Origin: Pseudomonadota bacterium
GTDB taxonomy: Bacteria > Pseudomonadota > Alphaproteobacteria > Rhodospirillales > Magnetospirillaceae
Reading direction: 5' to 3'
Assembly (NCBI GenBank): GCA_021818185.1
Contig: JAKAFA010000002.1
Location: forward strand, 1-37,776
Length of the DNA: 37,776 nucleotides
Notes under the pieces: model-generated
Told to the model about the DNA's origin: nothing
What the model saw: only the letters and a program-made list of their open reading frames with translations
Databases searched by the model: none
Shown here: positions 21,405-31,570 of the stretch, in pieces
How the letters are laid out: each line of letters starts with the position of its first letter
Numbering within the stretch: position 1 is the first letter of the stretch
Program-made: the position numbers and the translations under genes

Positions 21405-21424
21405 CTCCTCGATTGAGCGAGAAA
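21405..21424 (-). promoter_or_regulatory. Putative SD-sequestering hairpin (RNA thermometer candidate) in hsp20 leader
   Basis: Minus-strand RNA UUUCUCG-CUCAAU-CGAGGAG forms a 7-bp stem with 2 G-U pairs covering most of the AGGAGG Shine-Dalgarno. Confidence 0.4.
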
Positions 21425-21460
21425 CGGTCGCGGGCCCGTCAATCGGCACCCGTTTCCTAC

Positions 21461-21490
21461 TATTTTGGGCGCAACGCACCCTTCGTCAAG
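21461..21490 (-). promoter_or_regulatory. Putative RpoH (sigma-32)-type promoter of hsp20
   Basis: Minus strand CTTGACG - 14 nt - CCCAAAATA, close to the sigma-32 pattern CTTGAA-N13-17-CCCCATNTA, ~70 nt upstream of the hsp20 ATG. Confidence 0.5.
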
Positions 21491-21534
21491 ACAAGCCGCG
21501 CACCGCCGGGCCGCTGTCGCCGCCCGCCTGACAC

Positions 21535-22068
21535 CTAGGGCCGGCCGGGCGGCGGCAGAGACTCGGCCCGGACCGGCCGGCTCGTCGCCCCGGTCTGGTA
21601 CCCAGACGACCCGCCATAACTGCTGGCCGAGGCCGCGCCGCCGGTCTGCCGCGGTGCCACGGTCACCGACACCACCGAGGTCATGCCGAGCAACGATTTC
21701 TCGATCTGGATCGTGGCGGCGCGGTCGCCGTGAACATAGCTGAGCACGCTGGAGTCCGAGGTCACGCTCATCACCGGTTCCCAGCCGAAGCCGGGCATCT
21801 GGTTCTGGTAGAACACCGTCAGTTCGGGCGGCGCCTGCCAGAACCGCATCACCACCCGTCCCTCCCAGTGGTCGTGGTCGGACAGGATGAGCGAACGCTC
21901 GTTGTCCATGGTGGCGCCGGGTGGAATGGGAATGTCGGTGACCAGTTGGAAATTGGCCGGCTGGCCGGTCTCGCTTTGCGCCGGCGGAAGATTGGTCCGG
22001 CCACCGCAGCCGGCGGTCACGAGGGGGGCTGCGACGGTCAGGGCGATGCGAAGGCCACGTCCGATCAT
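21535..22068 (-). CDS. Predicted lipoprotein of unknown function
   Basis: [23 protein letters not shown] lipobox; 177 aa. Confidence 0.7.
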   Translation of the reverse strand: MIGRGLRIALTVAAPLVTAGCGGRTNLPPAQSETGQPANFQLVTDIPIPPGATMDNERSLILSDHDHWEGRVVMRFWQAPPELTVFYQNQMPGFGWEPVMSVTSDSSVLSYVHGDRAATIQIEKSLLGMTSVVSVTVAPRQTGGAASASSYGGSSGYQTGATSRPVRAESLPPPGRP

Positions 22069-22178
22069 GGTCGCGAGGCTACAGACAAAGCCGGCCTCCG
22101 GCAAGGGTTTGCCGCCCCCCTTGCCGGCGGCGGGGGCGGGTTCCCAAATCTTCCCCACACGCGCATCCGAGGCCCGCC

Positions 22179-22760
22179 ATGACCGACACCACGCCATCCG
22201 AACCCAGCGCCCCCGAGAATTCCGGCCGCCGCGACTTCCTGCTTTACACCACCGTTGCCACCGCCGCCGTGGGCGCCGCCCTGGCCCTGTGGCCGTTCAT
22301 CGATTTCATGAATCCCTCGGCCGACGTGCTGGCCCTGTCGACCACCGACGTGGACCTGGCGCCCATCCAGGTCGGGCAGCGGGTCACGGTGAAGTGGCGC
22401 GGCCGTCCGGTCTTCATCGCCCGGCGCACCGAAAAGGAGATCGCCGAGGCCCGCCAGGTGAATGTCGCATCGTTGCGCGACCCGCAAACCGATGCCGACC
22501 GGGTGGTGGACCCCCAATGGCTGATCGTCGTCGGGGTCTGCACCCATCTGGGCTGCATCCCGCTGGGCGAGAAACCGTCCGACCCGCGCGGTCCCTATGG
22601 CGGCTGGTTCTGCCCGTGCCACGGCTCGATCTACGACACCTCGGCCCGCATCCGCCAAGGCCCGGCCCCCAAGAACCTCTACGTACCCCATTACGCCTTC
22701 ATCGCCCCGCACGCTGTGCAGATCGGCGCCCCCGGCGGCCCTAAGGCCGCTTCCGTTTAA
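22179..22760 (+). CDS. petA: Ubiquinol-cytochrome c reductase Rieske iron-sulfur subunit
   Basis: Tat/anchor '[27 protein letters not shown]', Rieske motifs 'CTHLGC' and 'CPCHGS'. Confidence 0.95.
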   Translation: MTDTTPSEPSAPENSGRRDFLLYTTVATAAVGAALALWPFIDFMNPSADVLALSTTDVDLAPIQVGQRVTVKWRGRPVFIARRTEKEIAEARQVNVASLRDPQTDADRVVDPQWLIVVGVCTHLGCIPLGEKPSDPRGPYGGWFCPCHGSIYDTSARIRQGPAPKNLYVPHYAFIAPHAVQIGAPGGPKAASV

Positions 22761-22788
22761 AGCGACGGCTCTAAGGCCGCTTCCGTTT
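22741..22788 (+). repeat. 30-bp-period duplication of the petA 3' end
   Basis: ctaaggccgcttccgttt at 22741-22758 and 22771-22788, both ending in an in-frame stop (TAA, TGA). Confidence 0.85.
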
Positions 22789-22889
22789 GAGGCAGGACGC
22801 CCGCATTAAGGTTTCATGACCCGCCTCACCGCGCTGGCCGGCCGTTCCCATGTCTGGCGGCGTATGAAACGGGGCGGGGGCGGGCGTGG

Positions 22890-23879
22890 ATGGACATCGA
22901 AGAGGCCGTTTCGCGGACCGGGAAAGGGACGTTCGAGGCCCGCGCGCGGGCACATCGCGCCGCCGACGGCGGCTTTTCCCGTCTTACGGCGGCGGCGGCC
23001 GCCTTGGTGCTGGTCCTGCTGGGAGGCGTGGTGGCGGCGCTGGTGGCCGGTGCCGCGCCGGCCCTGGGGCGATTCGGCGGGGGCTTCCTGACCTCCATCT
23101 CGTGGAATCCGGTAACCGGGCAATTCGGCGCGCTGCCCGCCCTGGCGGGTACCCTGATCACCTCGGCCATCGCCATGCTGGTGGCGGTGCCGCTGTCGTT
23201 CGGCGTGACCTTCTTCCTCACCGAGCTGTGCCCGCACCGCCTGCGCCGGCCCATCGGCACGGCGATCGAATTGCTGGCCGCCATTCCCAGCATCATCTAC
23301 GGCATCTGGGGCCTGTTCGTACTGGTGCCGCTGATGCAGGCCCATGTCGAGCCCGTCCTGACCCGGCTGTTGGGCCCCCTGCCGCTCATCGGGGCGCTGT
23401 TCCAGGGCGCGCCCTATGGTATCGGCCTGCTGACCGCCGGATTGGTGCTGGCCGGCATGGTGTTGCCCTATGCCGCCACGGTGATGTGCGACGCCTTCGA
23501 ACAGGTGCCGGCCGCCTTTCGCGAATCCGCCTACGCCCTGGGCTGCACCCGTCTGGAGGTGGTGCGGGCGGTGGTCATTCCCTACAGCCGGCGGAGCATC
23601 GTCGGCGGCGTCATGCTGGGACTGGGCCGCGCCCTGGGGGAAACCATGGCGGTGACCTTCGTCATCGGCAACGCCCACCGGCTGTCGGCCTCGTTGCTCG
23701 CGCCGGGCACCACCATCGCCGCCACCCTGGCCAATGAGTTCACCGAGGCGAGCGGCGGGCTCTATACCTCGGCCCTGCTCGCCCTGGGGCTGGTGCTACT
23801 GGGCATCTCCCTCGCCGTGCTGGCCACCGCCAAGCTGATGCTGCGCCGTGACACCCCGGCGGGCGGGAGGCCGCGGTGA
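22890..23879 (+). CDS. pstC: Phosphate ABC transporter permease PstC
   Basis: 'GVTFFLTELCPHRLRRPIGTAIELLAAIPSIIYGIWGLFVLVP'; overlaps pstA. Confidence 0.92.
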   Translation: MDIEEAVSRTGKGTFEARARAHRAADGGFSRLTAAAAALVLVLLGGVVAALVAGAAPALGRFGGGFLTSISWNPVTGQFGALPALAGTLITSAIAMLVAVPLSFGVTFFLTELCPHRLRRPIGTAIELLAAIPSIIYGIWGLFVLVPLMQAHVEPVLTRLLGPLPLIGALFQGAPYGIGLLTAGLVLAGMVLPYAATVMCDAFEQVPAAFRESAYALGCTRLEVVRAVVIPYSRRSIVGGVMLGLGRALGETMAVTFVIGNAHRLSASLLAPGTTIAATLANEFTEASGGLYTSALLALGLVLLGISLAVLATAKLMLRRDTPAGGRPR

Positions 23880-24751
23880 GGCCGCGCCCGCGCCTGCCTT
23901 CCCGTCCGCCCTTGCGCCTGACGATGCGCCGGGCGCGCAATGCGGTGGCCATTGCCTTGGCTTCGGCGGCCACCGCCATCGCGCTGGCCTTCCTTGCCGC
24001 CGTGCTGTGGGCGTTGGTGGCGCGCGGGGCGGCCGCTCTCGATCTGGATGTGTTCCTGCGCTCGACGCCGCCGCCCGGGGCCGCCGGCGGCCTGGCCAAT
24101 GCTCTGACCGGCAGCCTGCTGCTGACCGCCGCCGCCATCCTGGCGGCAGCGCCGCTGGGCATCCTGGCTGGCACCTATCTGGCCGAAATCGGGCCAGCCA
24201 GCCCGCTGGCGCGGTCGGCGCGCTTCGTCAACGACCTGCTGCTATCGGCACCGTCGATCGTCGTCGGCCTGTTCGTCTATCAGGCGATGGTGGTGCCGGC
24301 CGGCCATTTCTCGGGCTGGGCGGGGGCGGCGGCCCTGGCGGTCATTGCCCTGCCCATCATCGTGCACACCACCGAGAACACGCTGGGCTTGGTCCCCGAC
24401 ACGTTGCGTGAAGCTGCTGCCGCCCTGGGCGCGCCCCGCTGGAAGGCGGTGGTGGCCGTCACCTGGCGGGCGGCGTCGCAGGGTATCCTGACCGGGGTGC
24501 TGCTGGCGGTGGCGCGCATCAGCGGCGAAACGGCGCCGCTGCTGTTCACCGCCCTCAACAACCAGTTCTGGAGCGCCAACCTCAACCGTCCCCTGGCCAA
24601 CCTGCCGGTGGTGATCTTCCAGTTCGCCATGTCGCCCTACGACGACTGGCGCGATCTGGCCTGGGCCGGCGCCCTGTTGATCACCGCCGCGGTCCTGGCC
24701 CTCAACATCCTCGCCCGTCTGGCGGCCGGCCGTCGCCGCGAGGCGCCATGA
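23876..24751 (+). CDS. pstA: Phosphate ABC transporter permease PstA
   Basis: '[19 protein letters not shown]', '[50 protein letters not shown]'; GTG start overlapping pstC stop. Confidence 0.92.
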   Translation: MRPRPRLPSRPPLRLTMRRARNAVAIALASAATAIALAFLAAVLWALVARGAAALDLDVFLRSTPPPGAAGGLANALTGSLLLTAAAILAAAPLGILAGTYLAEIGPASPLARSARFVNDLLLSAPSIVVGLFVYQAMVVPAGHFSGWAGAAALAVIALPIIVHTTENTLGLVPDTLREAAAALGAPRWKAVVAVTWRAASQGILTGVLLAVARISGETAPLLFTALNNQFWSANLNRPLANLPVVIFQFAMSPYDDWRDLAWAGALLITAAVLALNILARLAAGRRREAP

Positions 24752-25518
24752 CCGCGCCGGGGTCCGCAGGCAAGATCGAGGTGCGGGGCCTGCGCTTCTA
24801 CTACGGGACTTTCGAGGCGTTGCGCGGCGTCGACCTGGCCATCCCCGACCGCAGCGTCACCGCCATCATCGGCCCGTCGGGCTGTGGCAAGTCCACTCTG
24901 CTGCGGGTGTTCAACCGGATCTATGCCCTGTATCCCGGCCAGCGCGCCCATGGAACCGTGCTGATGGACGGAACGGACATCCTGGACGACGCGGTGGACG
25001 TCACCCGGTTGCGCGCCCGCGTCGGCATGGTGTTCCAGAAGCCGACCCCTTTCCCCATGTCGATTTACGACAACATCGCCTTCGGAATGCGGCTCTACGA
25101 GCGACTGGGGCGGGCCGACATGGACGAGCGGGTGGAAAGCGCACTGCGCAAGGCGGGGTTGTGGGCCGAGGTCAAGGATAAGCTGCGCCAGAGCGGTCTG
25201 TCGCTGTCCGGCGGACAGCAGCAGCGCCTGTGCATCGCCCGCGCCATCGCCGTCCGGCCCGAGGTGATCCTGCTGGACGAACCCGCCTCGGCCCTTGATC
25301 CGGTCTCGGCCAGCCACATCGAGAACCTGGTCTGCGAACTGCGCCGCGACTACTGTATCGTCATCGTTACCCACAACCTGCAACAGGCGGCGCGCACGTC
25401 GGACTACACCGCCTTCATGTTCCTGGGCGAACTGGTGGAATTCGGCCACACCGATCTGGTTTTCACCCGCCCCCGGGACCCCCGCACCCAGCAATACGTC
25501 ACCGGACGGTTCGGCTGA
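24748..25518 (+). CDS. pstB: Phosphate ABC transporter ATP-binding protein PstB
   Basis: '[36 protein letters not shown]', '[35 protein letters not shown]'. Confidence 0.95.
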   Translation: MTAPGSAGKIEVRGLRFYYGTFEALRGVDLAIPDRSVTAIIGPSGCGKSTLLRVFNRIYALYPGQRAHGTVLMDGTDILDDAVDVTRLRARVGMVFQKPTPFPMSIYDNIAFGMRLYERLGRADMDERVESALRKAGLWAEVKDKLRQSGLSLSGGQQQRLCIARAIAVRPEVILLDEPASALDPVSASHIENLVCELRRDYCIVIVTHNLQQAARTSDYTAFMFLGELVEFGHTDLVFTRPRDPRTQQYVTGRFG

Positions 25519-25536
25519 AGCCGGGCCGGTTTCCGC

Positions 25537-27435
25537 TCAGATCCGCAACTGCACCCCCAGTTCGATGACGCGATCATGGGGCAGGCCCAGGAACTCGGTG
25601 GCGGGCACCGCCTCATGGCTGAGGAAGATGAAAATGCCTTCCCGCCAGGGCGGCAGATCGGGCTCGTCGGACGGCACCAGGGTGGTGCGCGACAGGAAGA
25701 ACGAGGTGTCCATCAGCGCCAGTTCGCGCCGCAACAGGCCGCATTCCATCAGGGCCTCCGGCACGTTGGGGTGCTCCATGAAGCCGTAGCGCAGCCGCAC
25801 CGAATGGACCTCCTCGCCCCAGGAGGTGGCCGTCATCCGCCGGGCGGGGTCGACCCGCGGGATGTCGGCGGTTTCCACCGTCACGATGATGTTGCGCCCG
25901 TGCAGGACGTGGTTGTGCTCGATGTTCTGCAGCAGCGAGCGGGGGGCGACGCCGACGCGCCCCGACAGGAACACCGCCACCCCCGGCACGCGATGGATGC
26001 CGCTGCGGCCGATATCGCGCACGAAGGCGTCGAGGGGCACGGATTTGAGATAGAGCCTGCGGAATACCGCCGACCGGCCGGTGCGCCAGGTCGACATCAG
26101 CAGGTAGACCAGGGCGGCCAGGGCGATGGGAAACCAGCCGCCCTCGGCGATCTTCAGGGAATTGGCCGAAAAATAGCCCAGATCGACCAGAAGCAGCGGC
26201 AGGAACACCGCCAGCGTGGCCGGCAGCGGCCAGCGCCATTGCTCGCGGGCGACGACGCGAGCCAGGATCACCGTGATGGCCATGGTCCCGGTCACCGCGA
26301 TGCCGTAGGCCGCCGCCAGCCGGGCCGAACTGCCGAATCCCAGGACCAGCAGGATCACCGCGACCATCAGCAGCCAGTTGATCTGCGGCACATAGACCTG
26401 CCCGGCCTCGTGTTCCGAGGTGTGGCGCACCTCCATGCGCGGCAGGAAGCCCAGTTGGATCGCCTGGCGGCTGACGGAGAATGCGCCGGAAATCACCGCC
26501 TGCGAGGCGATCACCGTGGCCGCGGTGGCCAGCGCCACCATGGGCAGCAGCGCCCAGGGCGGCACCAGGAGATAGAAGGGATTGGCCGCCGCTTGCGGCT
26601 GGCGCAGCAGCAGTGCCCCCTGCCCGAAATAGTTGAGGACTAGTGACGGCAGCACCAGGCCGAACCAGGCCAGGCGGATCGGCCGGCGGCCGAAATGGCC
26701 CATATCGGCATAGAGCGCCTCGGAGCCGGTCACCGCCAGCACCACCGCCCCCAGCGCGACGAAGGCCGTCCAGCGGTAGGTCAGGACGAAATGCACGGCA
26801 GGGACGGGGGACAGCGCCCACAGCACTCGCGGCGTGGCAAGCACGGAGAGCAGGCCGGCCAGGCCGCTGACCACGAACCATACCACCATGACGGGGCCGA
26901 ACAGGCGGCCGACCCGGGCGGTTCCGTAGTGCTGGAACAGGAATAGCCCGACCAGGATCGCCACCGCCAGCGGCAGCACCAGGCGATCGACCACCGGGGT
27001 GGCGACATGCAGGCCTTCCACCGCCGACAGAACGGAAATGGCCGGGGTGATCACGCCGTCGCCGTAGAACAGGGCGGCCCCCAGGGTCGCCAGGGCGATG
27101 GCCGAGGCCTGGCCTGCCCGGCCGCGCAGGGTCCGCTGCACCAGCGCCGACAGCGCCAGGATGCCGCCCTCGCCGCGGTTGTCGGCGCGCATGATCAGCC
27201 CGACATATTTGAAGGATACCACCACCACCAGCGACCAGAAGATCAGGGACAGCACCCCGAACACCGCGCCGGCCTCCACCGGAAGCCCTCCGGCTTGGCC
27301 GAACGCCGCCTGGACGGCATAGAGCGGCGAGGTGCCGATATCGCCGTAGACCACCCCCAGCGCGGCCAAGCTCATCCCGGCCAGCCCAGGGGCGGAAGAG
27401 TGCGCGGGCAGTCTGGCGGAATCGCTGACGCTCAT
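25537..27435 (-). CDS. kup: KUP/HAK/KT family potassium transporter
   Basis: 'LAALGVVYGDIGTSPLYAV', 'YVGLIMRADNRGEGGILALSAL', 'LGAALFYGDGVITPAISVLSAVEGL'. Confidence 0.96.
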   Translation of the reverse strand: MSVSDSARLPAHSSAPGLAGMSLAALGVVYGDIGTSPLYAVQAAFGQAGGLPVEAGAVFGVLSLIFWSLVVVVSFKYVGLIMRADNRGEGGILALSALVQRTLRGRAGQASAIALATLGAALFYGDGVITPAISVLSAVEGLHVATPVVDRLVLPLAVAILVGLFLFQHYGTARVGRLFGPVMVVWFVVSGLAGLLSVLATPRVLWALSPVPAVHFVLTYRWTAFVALGAVVLAVTGSEALYADMGHFGRRPIRLAWFGLVLPSLVLNYFGQGALLLRQPQAAANPFYLLVPPWALLPMVALATAATVIASQAVISGAFSVSRQAIQLGFLPRMEVRHTSEHEAGQVYVPQINWLLMVAVILLVLGFGSSARLAAAYGIAVTGTMAITVILARVVAREQWRWPLPATLAVFLPLLLVDLGYFSANSLKIAEGGWFPIALAALVYLLMSTWRTGRSAVFRRLYLKSVPLDAFVRDIGRSGIHRVPGVAVFLSGRVGVAPRSLLQNIEHNHVLHGRNIIVTVETADIPRVDPARRMTATSWGEEVHSVRLRYGFMEHPNVPEALMECGLLRRELALMDTSFFLSRTTLVPSDEPDLPPWREGIFIFLSHEAVPATEFLGLPHDRVIELGVQLRI

Positions 27436-27491
27436 CGTTGCCCGGGAAAACAGCCGGGGCGGGAATTTGGTTTCCGCGCCGCCTCCGGCGC

Positions 27492-28634
27492 CTAGCGCTC
27501 GCCGATATCGGTGACCACGCCGATGATTCCGACCGGCCGCCCCTCATCGTCCAGATAGGCCGTCTTGCTGACCAGGGCATGGATGCGCCGCTGGTCGGGC
27601 GTGGTGAACGCCGCCTCGAAGGTGATGCGCTCGACGCGGCCGGCCAGCAGGTCGCGGTCACTTTCGGGCAGGGCGGGATCTTCCAGCCGGGCCGGATCGC
27701 CGATCAGATCGTGAAACGCCCGGTTGGCGACCTCGAACCGCCCACAGGCGTCGCAGTACCACACCGGGTTGGGAAGCAGTTCCACCAGCTTTTCGGTGAA
27801 ACGCCGCGCCGCCGCTGCGGCAGCGCCGTGCCGCAGCGTCACGACCGCGCGGTTGTGGGCGGTGATGTCGCGGGCCTCCACCATCAGTTCCAACCCGTGG
27901 CGGGTCGGCAGACGGGCGATCCGCACCATGGCGTCCACGGTCCCCCCATCGTCGCGCCGCAGGCGCATGGGCAGAGCCACCCCCTCGCCGATGGCACTTT
28001 CCAGCGCCTCGCCCACCACCACTTCGGCATAGGGACCGGCGAACAGGGCGGCAAGCGGCCGGCCGACCACCGCGGCGGCGCCGGCCGCCCCCAGCATCCG
28101 CACGCCCGCCGGATTGACATAGCGGACCAGGCCGTCCAGCACGTGGCAGACCAGATTCATCGCATTATCGACCAGCAGGGTGAACCGCGTTCCGCGATCC
28201 CTGGCCGTATCGGCCGGCCGGCCTTCGGCGGTGATGTCGCGGCCGGTCACCACCGCCGCGTCGGGAGCGATTTCGCGGGCCCGGTACACGCGCAGTTCCA
28301 CCGCCTTGACCGAATGATCCAGGGCGATGATACGGGTGGGGGTGGGCGAATCGTCGGCCCGGTTGCCCCCCAGGAAGCGTTCAATCACTTGGCTGTATTC
28401 GGGGATCAGGAAGTCGGACAGACGGCGGCCGCGCACCTCTTCGCTGGAGGTGGCGCCCAGCAGGCGGAGGCCGGCCCCGTTGATGGCGACGATCAGCCCG
28501 CCGCGGCACAGGCAGACCAGATCCCGCGAGACCTCCAGAATGCTCATCAGGCTGCCGTCGAAGCGCGGTCCCCGACGCCTGCGCTCGCTGGCGAAATCGA
28601 CGACGTTGCCGCCAGCCCTGCCGATGGTCGTCAC
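27492..28634 (-). CDS. Multi-PAS domain protein without recognisable output domain
   Basis: Three PAS-like units ('DLVCLCRGGLIVAINGAGLRLLGATSSEEVRGR', 'NLVCHVLDGLVRYVNPAGVRMLGA', 'NPVWYCDACGRFEVANRAFHDLIGDP'); ends in 'GRPVGIIGVVTDIGER' with no kinase/GGDEF/HTH following. Confidence 0.75.
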   Translation of the reverse strand: MTTIGRAGGNVVDFASERRRRGPRFDGSLMSILEVSRDLVCLCRGGLIVAINGAGLRLLGATSSEEVRGRRLSDFLIPEYSQVIERFLGGNRADDSPTPTRIIALDHSVKAVELRVYRAREIAPDAAVVTGRDITAEGRPADTARDRGTRFTLLVDNAMNLVCHVLDGLVRYVNPAGVRMLGAAGAAAVVGRPLAALFAGPYAEVVVGEALESAIGEGVALPMRLRRDDGGTVDAMVRIARLPTRHGLELMVEARDITAHNRAVVTLRHGAAAAAARRFTEKLVELLPNPVWYCDACGRFEVANRAFHDLIGDPARLEDPALPESDRDLLAGRVERITFEAAFTTPDQRRIHALVSKTAYLDDEGRPVGIIGVVTDIGER

Positions 28635-28831
28635 CGCTCCCTCCCCGGCCTACCACGAAAGTCCATGGATACTCCCTGAACCACCCATTTTCAACCCGGC
28701 CGGACGTTCTAGCATATCGGGTAATCACCCTACACATGCACGTATTTCGCCAATTCATTGATGCTTGGGGGTGGCGGCGTTTCATGCGATAGAAGGCGGG
28801 GTCTTCATCCTCTTGTCGGAAAGCCCGGCCT

Positions 28832-30520
28832 GTGCACACCTCGCGCATCGATCCGGCCCCCGTAGCATCCGGCGGCTTCACGCCGCCCTTGCTGGACCGC
28901 CTGTCGGTCAAGCAGGCGGTCGCCACCCTGGCCATCGCCCTGCTGCTGGGCATCGCCGCCGGCGGCTGGGACCTGATGAGCGATTTCCGTGCGCAGCACG
29001 AGGCGGTGCGCCAGCGCGCGGCCGCCAACCTGATGCTGGTCCACGGCCTGGCCGTCGAAGCGGCGTTCCAGATGTCCAACGACTTGGCCGGTGAAGTGGT
29101 GCGCGGCCTGGCCGCCGACGATGCCGTGGCGGAAGTGGTCTTGAGCGACAATTACGGCGACGAGCTGGGCGCGGTGAAACGCCAGCCCGCACGCAGCCCC
29201 TTTCCCGGCCTGGCCGTCCGGCTGTTCGGCGACGTCGCCCACCAGGATCTGATTCTGGAAGGCCGGGCTCCCGACGGGTCCACCGCCACGGTGGGCCGGC
29301 TGCGGCTGCGGCTTGACCCCAACCGGCTGCTTGACCGCTTCCTGTCGCGGCTGCTGGCCACCATCCTGAGCGGTGCGGCCCGTGCCGCCCTGCTCTGCGG
29401 GCTGGTGGTTGCGGTGTTCTATGGGCTGATCACCAAGCCGTTGCTGAAGATCACCACGGCGATCGCCACCGTCGATCCGTCGCAGCCCGGCGCCCGCCCC
29501 ATCGCGGTGCCCAAGCGGCACGAGCGGGACGAGCTCGGGTTGCTGGCCGCCACCGTCAACCGCCTGCTGGCGCAGTCCCAAGCCGGCTTGGACGGTCGCG
29601 ACCGGGCCGAGGCCGAACTGGCCGCCTTGGCCCGCGACCTGGAACGCCGGGTCGCTGAACGCACCGCCGAGTTGGCCCGCGAGAAGGAGGCGGTCGAACG
29701 GACCAACGGCGAGTTGGAGCGGGCCAACCGCTACGTCAACGACGGCATCCGTTACGCCAGCCGCATCCAGACGGCGTTGCTGCCCGAGGCCGGCGCCCTG
29801 GACGGGGTGGTGGCCGAACTGGCCGGCGGCTGGCAGCCTCTCGATATGGTGGGGGGTGACTATTATTGGATGGGGCGGTTCGGCCCCCAGGGGGTGATCG
29901 CGGTGTTCGACTGCACCGGGCACGGCGTGCCGGGGGCGTTCATGACCGCGGTGGCGGCCTCGGCCCTGGCCCGCGTGCTGCACCACCATGGGCATGACGA
30001 TCCGGGCGAGATTCTGACCCAGCTCAACCGCCTGATGCGCTCGGCCCTGCGCCAGGACCGCGAGGGCGCGGTATCCAACGACGGGCTGGATGCCGCCGTC
30101 TGTGTGGTCGATGCCGGTCGCGGTCGGATCCGCTTCGCCGGCGCCAACCTGCCGCTGCTGCTGCGCCAGGCCGGTCAGTTTCGTCTGGTTCGCGGCGACC
30201 GCATGAGCCTGGGCTATGTCGAAACTCCCGGCGATTACCGCTTCACCGGCCACGACATCGCCATTGCGCCGGGCGAGTCCTGCTATCTGTTCACCGACGG
30301 GGTGACCGACCAGGTGGGCGGCCCCAGCCGGCGGCTGTTCGGGCGTAACCGGTTGATCGCGGCACTGGGCGAACTGGCCGACCTGTCCCTGGAAGACCAG
30401 ATGGGCGCCCTGTTCCACCGGCTGGCGGAATGGCGGGGAACCGAGGCCAGGCGCGACGACATGACCTTCCTGGCCTTCCGCCCGTTGCCCGTCCTCCCTC
30501 CGGCCGACGCGGCGGGGTGA
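28832..30520 (+). CDS. SiaA-like membrane HAMP-SpoIIE (PP2C) phosphatase
   Basis: Two TM segments, HAMP region 'ITKPLLKITTAIATVDPSQPG', PP2C/SpoIIE 'QTALLPEAGALDGVVAELAGGWQPLDMVGGDYYWMGRF' and 'VFDCTGHGVPGAFMTAVAASAL'; GTG start. Confidence 0.85.
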   Translation: MHTSRIDPAPVASGGFTPPLLDRLSVKQAVATLAIALLLGIAAGGWDLMSDFRAQHEAVRQRAAANLMLVHGLAVEAAFQMSNDLAGEVVRGLAADDAVAEVVLSDNYGDELGAVKRQPARSPFPGLAVRLFGDVAHQDLILEGRAPDGSTATVGRLRLRLDPNRLLDRFLSRLLATILSGAARAALLCGLVVAVFYGLITKPLLKITTAIATVDPSQPGARPIAVPKRHERDELGLLAATVNRLLAQSQAGLDGRDRAEAELAALARDLERRVAERTAELAREKEAVERTNGELERANRYVNDGIRYASRIQTALLPEAGALDGVVAELAGGWQPLDMVGGDYYWMGRFGPQGVIAVFDCTGHGVPGAFMTAVAASALARVLHHHGHDDPGEILTQLNRLMRSALRQDREGAVSNDGLDAAVCVVDAGRGRIRFAGANLPLLLRQAGQFRLVRGDRMSLGYVETPGDYRFTGHDIAIAPGESCYLFTDGVTDQVGGPSRRLFGRNRLIAALGELADLSLEDQMGALFHRLAEWRGTEARRDDMTFLAFRPLPVLPPADAAG

Positions 30521-30529
30521 GGCCCCCGC

Positions 30530-31570
30530 TCAGGCTCCGTCCACCGCGATCGGCAGGGTGAGGACGAATTCCGCCCCCTGGCCCGCCCGGCCGGTCACCG
30601 CGACACTCCCCCGCAGCGGGCCGGTGACCAGATTATAGACGATGTGCAGCCCCAGGCCGCTGCCCCCCGTGCCGCGCCGCGTCGTGAAGAACGGGTCGAA
30701 GACCCGGCCGCGATATTCCTCGGCGATGCCCTTGCCGTCGTCGTGATAGACGATGCGGACGGTATCGGCGCGCGGACGCTCGACGACGATGGTCAGCTGG
30801 CCGGACATGCCGTCGTCGTAGGCATGGATGATGGAGTTCATCACCAGATTGGTCAGCACCTGCGACAACGCCCCGGGATAGGAATCCATGATCGTTCCGG
30901 GCGGGCAGGCGACCGTCATCCGATGGCCGGCCTGACGCAGGCGCGGGCCCAGGCTGACCAGGGTCTCGGCGATGGTGGCGGCCAGATCGAAGGTCCGCCG
31001 CTCGGAACTGGTCCGGTCCACCGCCACTTGCTTGAAACTGCGGATCAACTCGGCGGCCCGTTCGCAATTGGCCAGGATCAGCGCTGCGGTGTCGGCGGCG
31101 GTGGCCAGATAGGTTTCGAAATCATCGATGCCCACATCGTCGGCCCGGTACAGCGCCGACAGCCGGCCGGTGGCGTCGGCCAGGTGCGAGGCGCAGGACA
31201 GGGCGATGCCGACCGGGGTGTTGATCTCGTGGGCGACACCGCCGACCAGGGCGCCGAGCGACGCCAGCTTTTCCGCCTGGACCAGCGTCTCCTGCGCCTC
31301 GGTGAGGCGGGCGAGCGCCTCTTCCGCCTGGGCGGTTCGGCCGGCCAGTTCCTGGTTCAGGCTGGCCAGCTGAGCCTGCTGCCGGTCGCTCAGCTTGACC
31401 AGCCGGCGCTGCTCGCGGATGCTTTTGCCATAAGCCTTGACCAGGGCTTCGACGCCGGCGCGGCATTCCAGCGAGGCATCGCCCAGGTGCTCCGCCAGGG
31501 TGCGCCCCTCGGCGAGAATCCGTTCCTCGGCATCGAACAGGTTGAAGCCGGACGAATCGGACTCGGTCAC
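30530..31570 (-). CDS. Sensor histidine kinase linked to SiaB/SiaC genes
   Basis: H-box 'LGALVGGVAHEINTPVGIALS', N-box 'NLVMNSIIHAYDD', G-boxes 'DDGKGIAEEYRGRVFDPFFTTRRGTGGSGLGLHIV'; 4-bp overlap with the siaC-like stop. Confidence 0.92.
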   Translation of the reverse strand: MTESDSSGFNLFDAEERILAEGRTLAEHLGDASLECRAGVEALVKAYGKSIREQRRLVKLSDRQQAQLASLNQELAGRTAQAEEALARLTEAQETLVQAEKLASLGALVGGVAHEINTPVGIALSCASHLADATGRLSALYRADDVGIDDFETYLATAADTAALILANCERAAELIRSFKQVAVDRTSSERRTFDLAATIAETLVSLGPRLRQAGHRMTVACPPGTIMDSYPGALSQVLTNLVMNSIIHAYDDGMSGQLTIVVERPRADTVRIVYHDDGKGIAEEYRGRVFDPFFTTRRGTGGSGLGLHIVYNLVTGPLRGSVAVTGRAGQGAEFVLTLPIAVDGA

